A DNA stretch of 10,592 nucleotides from an uncultured Candidatus Altimarinota bacterium (GTDB lineage: Bacteria > Patescibacteriota > Gracilibacteria > CAIRYL01). The DNA is taken from NCBI GenBank assembly GCA_947311665.1, contig CAMZLA010000069.1, forward strand, positions 1-10,592, given 5' to 3'. Under the pieces are notes generated by a model. That model did no database searches and was not told the DNA's origin. It saw nothing but the letters and a program-made list of their open reading frames with translations. Both the position numbers and the translations under genes were made by a program. Positions 7,063 to 10,592 of the stretch are shown piece by piece. How positions within the stretch are numbered: the stretch's first letter is position 1; every line of letters starts with the position of its first letter.

Positions 7063-7158
7063 CAAATGTCCTTTGGGACCCCCTTCATATTTCTTATAAA
7101 GAAATCTTTGAAGGTAGAACAATTAAATCTATCAGATCATATCTCTGATAGATTTTTT
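7062..7158 (+). ncRNA. Candidate small structured RNA between trpA and mazF
   Basis: Downstream of the plus-strand promoter there are three hairpins in about 95 bases. H1 is GTCC-TTTG-GGAC (7068-7079). H2 is 7082-7114 with CCTTCA/TGAAGG and ATTTCTT/AAGAAAT stems separated by an internal loop. H3 is a perfect 12-bp stem (7125-7136 with 7144-7155) running into six Ts (7153-7158). The stretch 7068-7086 is markedly richer in G/C than its surroundings. I do not recognise a known family: no SRP GGAA loop, no tRNA and no T-box motif. The 3' end overlaps the 3' end of the mazF-like gene in antisense. The inference rests on promoter, structure and terminator together. The alternative is that H2 and H3 are just the mazF 3' region and trpA leader. 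Confidence 0.35.
7125..7155. terminator. Bidirectional terminator-like inverted repeat at the mazF 3' end
   Basis: A perfect 12-bp inverted repeat with a 7-base loop (7137-7143). On the plus strand it ends in TTTTTT (7153-7158). On the minus strand it is followed by TTTAATTGTT, a weaker U-rich tail, and would terminate the porG-mazF transcript before trpA. The mazF stop codon lies inside one arm. Confidence 0.6.
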
Positions 7159-7512
7159 AAGTTCTTTAAAATCTTTTTTTCCAATTACTCCAATCTTATT
7201 TTTAAATCGTTTGCTATCAATAAATCGAATTTGAGAAATAATTGCCTTACTTACAATGTTCTTTTCAAAAGTAAATGGAAAATAATATATACCATCTTTT
7301 TTTGTTCGAGAAAGGGGAATTATTAAAGCAGCTCTATTGTTAAATTTTTTTATAACAACTGCAGGCCGTAAATATGAAGTTTTTCCATTTTGTTCAAATC
7401 CAATATTTAATCCCATTTTAATATATAATATATCTCGTTCTCTAAAGAATGAAGTATTTTGTATTTTTTCTATCTTTTTTTTCTCAGTATTCCAAATATC
7501 AAAATTTTTCAT
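7132..7512 (-). CDS. MazF/PemK-like protein (probable type II toxin, no antitoxin visible)
   Basis: A 126-residue protein of the MazF/PemK fold, members of which are usually sequence-specific mRNA endoribonucleases. The N-terminus WNTEKKK is characteristic of the Patescibacteria branch. The core starts at 24 with RERDILYIKMGLNIGFEQ, then LRPAVVIKKF (48-57; R49 where the family's active-site Arg lies), then IPLSRTKK (65-72; S68/T70 near the usual Ser/Thr), and SQIRFIDSKR (93-102) matching the family's final conserved strand. It begins 27 bases after the oxidoreductase gamma gene, so the two are likely cotranscribed. No antitoxin gene lies on either side. It is the only gene here that ends in TGA, immediately followed by TAG. 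It may be a housekeeping-like RNase or a toxin with a distant partner. Confidence 0.8.
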   Translation of the reverse strand: MKNFDIWNTEKKKIEKIQNTSFFRERDILYIKMGLNIGFEQNGKTSYLRPAVVIKKFNNRAALIIPLSRTKKDGIYYFPFTFEKNIVSKAIISQIRFIDSKRFKNKIGVIGKKDFKELKKSIRDMI

Positions 7513-7527
7513 TGTAAGTATGTTACA
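7513..7527. promoter_or_regulatory. Short inverted repeat just before the mazF start
   Basis: TGTAA and TTACA arms (7513-7517, 7523-7527) around five bases sit directly against the mazF ATG, between it and the upstream stop. It could be a small operator, or an RNA hairpin limiting translation initiation. A 5-bp repeat is also expected by chance, so this is a weak call. Confidence 0.2.
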
Positions 7528-7539
7528 TTTCTTTTTTCT

Positions 7540-8112
7540 TTATACTTTTTTCACTTGTTCATATCCCAATTTCAATGCAGTAATATTTCCTGTAACAATT
7601 TTTTCTGGAAAAACTTGAGAAAGAAATGCATGGAGATATTTTGAAAACTCATCAATATCAATAAGTTCAGAAACTTTTATCAATGCTCCTAACATCGGAA
7701 CATTTGGAATATTTCTTCCAATTGCTTCTTTTGAAAGAGTTGTAGCATCGAGATGCCAAACAGAACCAGAAAATTTATCAGAAAATTGTGTTCTTTCCTG
7801 TTTCGTATTCAAAATTAAATGCCCATTATCTTGAATCCCTTCCAAAATATTTTCATAAGAAAGTTCATTGGGATTTATAAGAGAAGTATCGAGTAAAAGA
7901 ACAACATCTGGTTTTTGAATATGATGTGTTTCTTCAATAATATTTTCATCAAATCTATTGTAAACAACGACAGGAGCTCCTTTTTTTTCTGCCCCAAAGT
8001 CTGGAAAAGATTGAGAATATAAATCGGTATGCTCTGCAATAATTTCACATAATGCATTTGCAGCTGTAATTGCTCCATGTCCCGCCCTTGAGTGCCATCG
8101 AATTCCTAACAT
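7540..8112 (-). CDS. 2-oxoacid:ferredoxin oxidoreductase gamma subunit (PorG-like)
   Basis: Gamma subunit of pyruvate/2-oxoacid:ferredoxin oxidoreductase, which converts a 2-oxoacid and CoA to acyl-CoA, CO2 and reduced ferredoxin. The protein has 190 residues. IRWHSRAGHGAITAA (4-18) corresponds to the family's GRGGQG nucleotide-fold start, with S/A/H substitutions. QSFPDFGAEKKGAPV (34-48) matches the hallmark SFPxFGxERRGAPV. A typical C-terminal segment, NVPMLGALIKV, follows. The gamma subunit alone carries neither thiamine diphosphate nor Fe-S clusters, so it needs alpha, beta and delta partners, none of which are in this window. Upstream lies the divergent promoter region; downstream, 27 bases away, is the MazF-like gene where a delta or alpha subunit would be expected. 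The specific 2-oxoacid cannot be told. Confidence 0.9.
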   Translation of the reverse strand: MLGIRWHSRAGHGAITAANALCEIIAEHTDLYSQSFPDFGAEKKGAPVVVYNRFDENIIEETHHIQKPDVVLLLDTSLINPNELSYENILEGIQDNGHLILNTKQERTQFSDKFSGSVWHLDATTLSKEAIGRNIPNVPMLGALIKVSELIDIDEFSKYLHAFLSQVFPEKIVTGNITALKLGYEQVKKV

Positions 8113-8134
8113 AAATATAAAGATAAAAAATCAT

Positions 8135-8199
8135 AAAATAGTATATCATAAAAAAAAAAGTTCTAAAATTCTCATTTTAATTTTTTGCAAAATAGTATA
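8135..8199. repeat. Pair of 11-nt direct repeats in the divergent intergenic region
   Basis: AAAATAGTATA occurs at 8135-8145 and 8189-8199, 54 bases apart. The first copy overlaps the leftward -10 and the second overlaps the rightward -10 (8196-8201), so a shared regulator could bind both. The low complexity of the sequence means chance is a real alternative. Confidence 0.35.
8140..8148 (-). promoter_or_regulatory. Extended -10 element for the oxidoreductase gamma/mazF genes
   Basis: On the minus strand TGATATACT combines a TGn extension (8148-8146) with TATACT (8145-8140). The -35 position (8168-8163) reads TTTTAG, which is poor, as is common for extended -10 promoters. The start would be near 8133, about 20 bases before the ATG at 8112. 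Confidence 0.4.
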
Positions 8200-8201
8200 A
8201 T
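8196..8201 (+). promoter_or_regulatory. -10 element for the FecR-domain gene
   Basis: A perfect TATAAT 47 bases before the ATG at 8249, with no recognisable -35. A second TATAAT at 8228-8233 would leave only about 9 bases of leader. Either could be used. The 136-base gap 8113-8248 holds only these divergent promoter elements and the direct repeats. Confidence 0.4.
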
Positions 8202-8248
8202 CTGTTTCTTGTTATGCATTCAATAATTATAATTTAAAAATTTCTCCC

Positions 8249-9790
8249 ATGGATTTTTCCCCATATAGAAAACAAGCAGTACAAAAATCTGGATATATGA
8301 CAAAATTATTGCCATATATTTATTTATTACTAGCAGCGGCTATTGGTTTTTTTATTTTTTGGATTATTAAATCATATTTTTTAAAAGATGATGGATTTAC
8401 TGCTCCATCTTTTTTCCAGAAAAATGAATCTGTTGCAGAAGTTCAAGTAAAAGATTTGGGAATTTGGACAAATTTACTCGAAGGAGCTCCCGTTATGGAC
8501 GGTGATGTTATACGAATAAAAAAAGGAAATGATGGAGTTATTATTTTAGTCGATGGGTCTCGGTTATATCTGGGAGAAAATTCTCAGGTTTTTATAGAAT
8601 CTATAAAAAAAGGAGATGATGATTCTCTTTTTGGAGATATTTATATAAAAAAAGACCCTATTATTTTTTCTGGGAATAGCGCTTTTAATGAAGAAAAGGA
8701 ATTGAAAATATGGGTAAACGATACTGTTTATATAGATGCTGGGATTAATTCATTTTTGGTTGAAAATGATATTATTAGCGTTGTTTCTGGAGAATCTATT
8801 CATATTGTAAAATTAAACGCTAAAGGGAAAATTCAAACTCAAAAAAATATTGGGATAGGGCAATCTTTAAATGCTTCAACTTTTTCTCTTTTAGCAACTC
8901 CAGAATCTGCAAAAAATAATATTTTGCTTTCATCTTTTTCAGGGAAAAAAGGAAAACCAACACCAAAATCAGAAGGACTTACAGAGTCTCTTACTCTTAC
9001 AGCTCCATCTATTTCTTCTCCTTTGTTTACAGGAAGTGCTATTGAAGTAAAAAATGGGAAACAGAAAATTGAAGGAACTGCCGATCTTCTCGCAGAAAAA
9101 ATAATTATTGTTTTTTCAAATGGAGAAACAACAGAAGAACTTTCTTTCTCTGCCGAATTATCCGATGACAAAGAAGAAAAAGAATGGTCATATACCGTAA
9201 GTAATAAATATGACACATTGCTCGAGGGGTTAAATACTTATAAAATTTATGCAGTAGATAAAAATAATGAAAGATCGAAAGCGAGTGTTTTAGTTTTAAA
9301 TTATGAAAATATTGATGAAGATACTGATGAAAGTACTAATGAAGACATTTCATCAGATGATGAAGAAACTTCATCTGGTTCATTTGCCATAACATCTCCA
9401 AATGGAGGAAATAATGCAGTGTTAAAAGATAATTCTCTCGTTTTAAGCGGAACAGCACCATCAAATGCTTCATATATAACAATCTCAATTCCACAATTGG
9501 GCTATAGCTATACTCTTTCAAAATTTAAAAAAGGAGATAGTTCTTGGAAATATTGGAATAGTTCTTTGAAAGAAGGCGATTATAAAATGATAGTATATGC
9601 AAAAAATGCAAACAAAAAAATAATTGGAACAGAAAAAATAACAATTACCGTTCCAAGCACCAATTCATCAGATGAAGAAACAGCTTCTCCTTCTTCAAAA
9701 ACAACACCGGTTGCAACTGCAACAAAAAAACCAACTCCAACTCCAAAACCTGCGGTAACAGTTTCAACAATGGAAGGGGAAAGAAACTAA
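8249..9790 (+). CDS. Membrane-anchored FecR-domain surface protein with Ig-like repeats
   Basis: A 513-residue protein. A short basic cytoplasmic N-terminus is followed by one membrane helix at about 20-42, leaving the rest outside. Residues 64-120 form a FecR-type domain: a DGDVIRIKKG turn, then ILVDGSRLYLGENSQVFI, matching the family's L-DGS-x-L-x-NS core. The beta-rich continuation runs to about 215. Residues about 245-350 and 376-470 look like two Ig-like beta domains (IEGTADLLAEKIIIVF and LSGTAPSNASYITISI are equivalent strands), linked by an acidic Asp/Glu/Ser stretch (about 352-375). A Ser/Thr/Pro/Lys tail from about 471 resembles a wall-spanning or stalk segment. No FecI sigma factor or TonB receptor is nearby, so a regulatory role like E. 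coli FecR is unlikely; a surface scaffold or adhesin is a better guess. Confidence 0.75.
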   Translation: MDFSPYRKQAVQKSGYMTKLLPYIYLLLAAAIGFFIFWIIKSYFLKDDGFTAPSFFQKNESVAEVQVKDLGIWTNLLEGAPVMDGDVIRIKKGNDGVIILVDGSRLYLGENSQVFIESIKKGDDDSLFGDIYIKKDPIIFSGNSAFNEEKELKIWVNDTVYIDAGINSFLVENDIISVVSGESIHIVKLNAKGKIQTQKNIGIGQSLNASTFSLLATPESAKNNILLSSFSGKKGKPTPKSEGLTESLTLTAPSISSPLFTGSAIEVKNGKQKIEGTADLLAEKIIIVFSNGETTEELSFSAELSDDKEEKEWSYTVSNKYDTLLEGLNTYKIYAVDKNNERSKASVLVLNYENIDEDTDESTNEDISSDDEETSSGSFAITSPNGGNNAVLKDNSLVLSGTAPSNASYITISIPQLGYSYTLSKFKKGDSSWKYWNSSLKEGDYKMIVYAKNANKKIIGTEKITITVPSTNSSDEETASPSSKTTPVATATKKPTPTPKPAVTVSTMEGERN

Positions 9791-9808
9791 AGAAACTAAA
9801 GAAACTAA
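9782..9808 (+). repeat. Three perfect 9-nt repeats triplicating the stop codon
   Basis: AGAAACTAA occurs at 9782-9790, 9791-9799 and 9800-9808, all in the FecR-gene frame (Arg-Asn-stop three times). Expression ends at the first TAA. The duplication is perfect, so it is recent or maintained. An AT-only palindrome at 9809-9826 follows, at best a weak terminator before purN. Confidence 0.85.
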
Positions 9809-9838
9809 AAAAAATTTAAATTTTTTAATATTATAAGA

Positions 9839-10402
9839 ATGAAGATAGCTGTTTTTGCATCAACTTCTGGAAGCGATCTTCCTGCTTTGTTTTCTGAAAC
9901 AAATAGCAGAAAAATATCAACTCTCCTCATTACAAATAAAAAAGATTGTGGAGCAACAGAAAAGGCAAAAAAACATGATATTCCTTGTTTTTTTATCGAT
10001 GCAAAAGGGTTGTCTCGAGAAGAATATGATGAAAAAGTCTTGCAAGTTTTAGAAGAAAATAATATTGATTATATTTTTCTTGTTGGATATATGAGAATTA
10101 TTTCATCGGTTATAGTTCAAAAATTTCCCAATAAAATTTTTAATATTCATCCCTCACTTTTACCCGCATTTGCAGGAGGAATGGATACCGATGTTCATAG
10201 TGATGTCTTGCAAGCAGGGTGTAAAATTTCTGGAGCAACACTTCATATCGTAACGGAAGAAGTAGATGAAGGACCTATTGTAAAGCAAAAAGCATGTGAA
10301 ATAGACGATGAAGAAACTTCTGAAACATTGAAAAAGAAAGTGCAAAAACTAGAGCAAGAGATGTTGGTAGAGTTGGTGGGAGAGTTAGATGAAGAAAGGT
10401 AA
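9839..10402 (+). CDS. purN: Phosphoribosylglycinamide formyltransferase (PurN)
   Basis: Transfers the formyl group of 10-formyltetrahydrofolate to glycinamide ribonucleotide in purine synthesis. The 187 residues match the single-domain family length. The N-terminal Rossmann-like strand is MKIAVFASTSGSDLPAL. GYMRIIS occurs at 83-89. The catalytic triad of the family is present: N102 and H104 in NIHPSLLP and D143 in EEVDEGPIVKQ. The segment AFAGGMDTDVHSDVLQAG (110-127) replaces the E. coli-type PGLHTHRQAL substrate loop, so it belongs to a different PurN subtype. No other purine gene is visible. The adenine-methylase gene starts 19 bases downstream. A related formyltransferase with another substrate is possible but less likely. 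Confidence 0.9.
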   Translation: MKIAVFASTSGSDLPALFSETNSRKISTLLITNKKDCGATEKAKKHDIPCFFIDAKGLSREEYDEKVLQVLEENNIDYIFLVGYMRIISSVIVQKFPNKIFNIHPSLLPAFAGGMDTDVHSDVLQAGCKISGATLHIVTEEVDEGPIVKQKACEIDDEETSETLKKKVQKLEQEMLVELVGELDEER

Positions 10403-10421
10403 TATTTTTATTTATATTTCT

Positions 10422-10592
10422 ATGCAAAAAAATATACTATTACAGGAAAAATTTTCTACTATTAAATTGAAAAGCTGGGAATATAAAGGGATTATTTCTT
10501 CTGGAAGAGATTTTCATGATAAAGATTTTTTGAAAAATTTTATAGAAAATACCCCAGAAGCAAAAGCAAAACCATTTGTGAAATGGGTAGGA
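10422..10592 (+). CDS. Dam-type DNA adenine methyltransferase, N-terminal part, cut by window end
   Basis: An ATG at 10422 opens a frame that runs without a stop to the window end (57 codons). Residues 50-57 read KPFVKWVG at the very edge, the beginning of the KPFxKWxGGK motif (AdoMet-binding motif I region) that opens D12-class N6-adenine methylases such as Dam. About 48 residues precede it (containing KSWEYKGIISSGRDF), a longer N-terminus than E. coli Dam. The start lies 19 bases after purN, so cotranscription is likely. The second glycine-lysine, the DPPY catalytic motif and the recognition domain lie outside the window, so specificity is unknown. Confidence 0.65.
   Translation, partial: MQKNILLQEKFSTIKLKSWEYKGIISSGRDFHDKDFLKNFIENTPEAKAKPFVKWVG

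Noticed and set aside
7009..7122. N-terminal extension of TrpA by 38 residues from an ATG at 7122
   Set aside because: The extension has no counterpart in TrpA, crosses the palindromic -10 region and the hairpins, and the start at 7008 aligns E49/D60 exactly with the E. coli numbering.
7009..7131. T-box, trp leader peptide or SRP RNA in the trpA-mazF gap
   Set aside because: There is no T-box GGGTGG-ACCGCG core, no run of TGG codons, and no GGAA-loop SRP signature. The region stays an unclassified RNA candidate.
7062..7158. Type III (ToxIN-like) antitoxin repeats
   Set aside because: ToxI antitoxins are tandem repeats upstream of the toxin gene. This element has no tandem repeats and lies downstream of the mazF-like gene.
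7066..7326. Plus-strand open frame of 86 codons starting just after the rightward promoter
   Set aside because: Almost all of it is antisense to the mazF-like gene and its product is low-complexity Phe/Lys/Asn sequence; the open frame is explained by AT-rich complementarity.
1..10592. Gracilibacteria/Absconditabacteria genetic code (UGA = Gly)
   Set aside because: All long genes are uninterrupted under the standard code and contain no in-frame TGA.
1..10592. tRNA, rRNA, CRISPR arrays, insertion sequences, attachment sites
   Set aside because: No cloverleaf with a TTCGA-type arm, no regularly spaced repeats, no transposase or integrase motif, and no terminal inverted repeats were seen on either strand.

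Overview
The window is a strongly AT-rich stretch (about 30% G+C by eye). It looks like a chromosome fragment of a Candidate Phyla Radiation (Patescibacteria) bacterium. Reasons: a large orphan VirD4/TraG-like ATPase with an N-terminal membrane anchor, small PEGA and FecR surface proteins, a WN..KK-type MazF-like protein, a GT-C glycosyltransferase, near-exclusive use of TAA stops, and no Shine-Dalgarno sequence at any start. The exact lineage cannot be fixed from the sequence. No in-frame TGA occurs in the long genes, so the glycine-UGA code of Gracilibacteria/Absconditabacteria is not supported.

Layout. Positions 1-210 are non-coding: a long UUCG-capped hairpin and two rho-independent terminators that insulate what follows. 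A plus-strand block (268-6241) holds a 2-Cys peroxiredoxin, a membrane-anchored PEGA protein 15 bases downstream, then, from its own extended -10 promoter, a VirD4/TraG-like ATPase and a GT-C membrane glycosyltransferase. A minus-strand block (6238-8112) holds, in transcription order, a 2-oxoacid:ferredoxin oxidoreductase gamma subunit, a MazF/PemK-like protein and tryptophan synthase alpha (trpA). From 8249 the plus strand resumes with a FecR-domain surface protein, purN, and the first 57 codons of a Dam-type DNA adenine methylase cut by the window end.

How it fits together. Three genes encode single parts of obligate assemblies whose partners are not here: trpA without trpB, the oxidoreductase gamma subunit without its catalytic subunits, and a MazF-like toxin without an antitoxin. 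Envelope proteins (PEGA, GT-C, FecR and perhaps the ATPase) form a second theme.

The most unusual spot is 7027-7158, between mazF and trpA. A good plus-strand promoter (TTGATT-17-TATAAT), whose -10 forms a palindrome with an opposing -10 facing trpA, precedes about 95 bases with three hairpins ending in a T-run. This looks like an unannotated small RNA. Its terminator overlaps the 3' end of the toxin-like gene on the other strand.

A second curiosity is recurrent 9-nt tandem duplication: twice inside the glycosyltransferase gene and once across the FecR gene stop codon, which now stands in triplicate.
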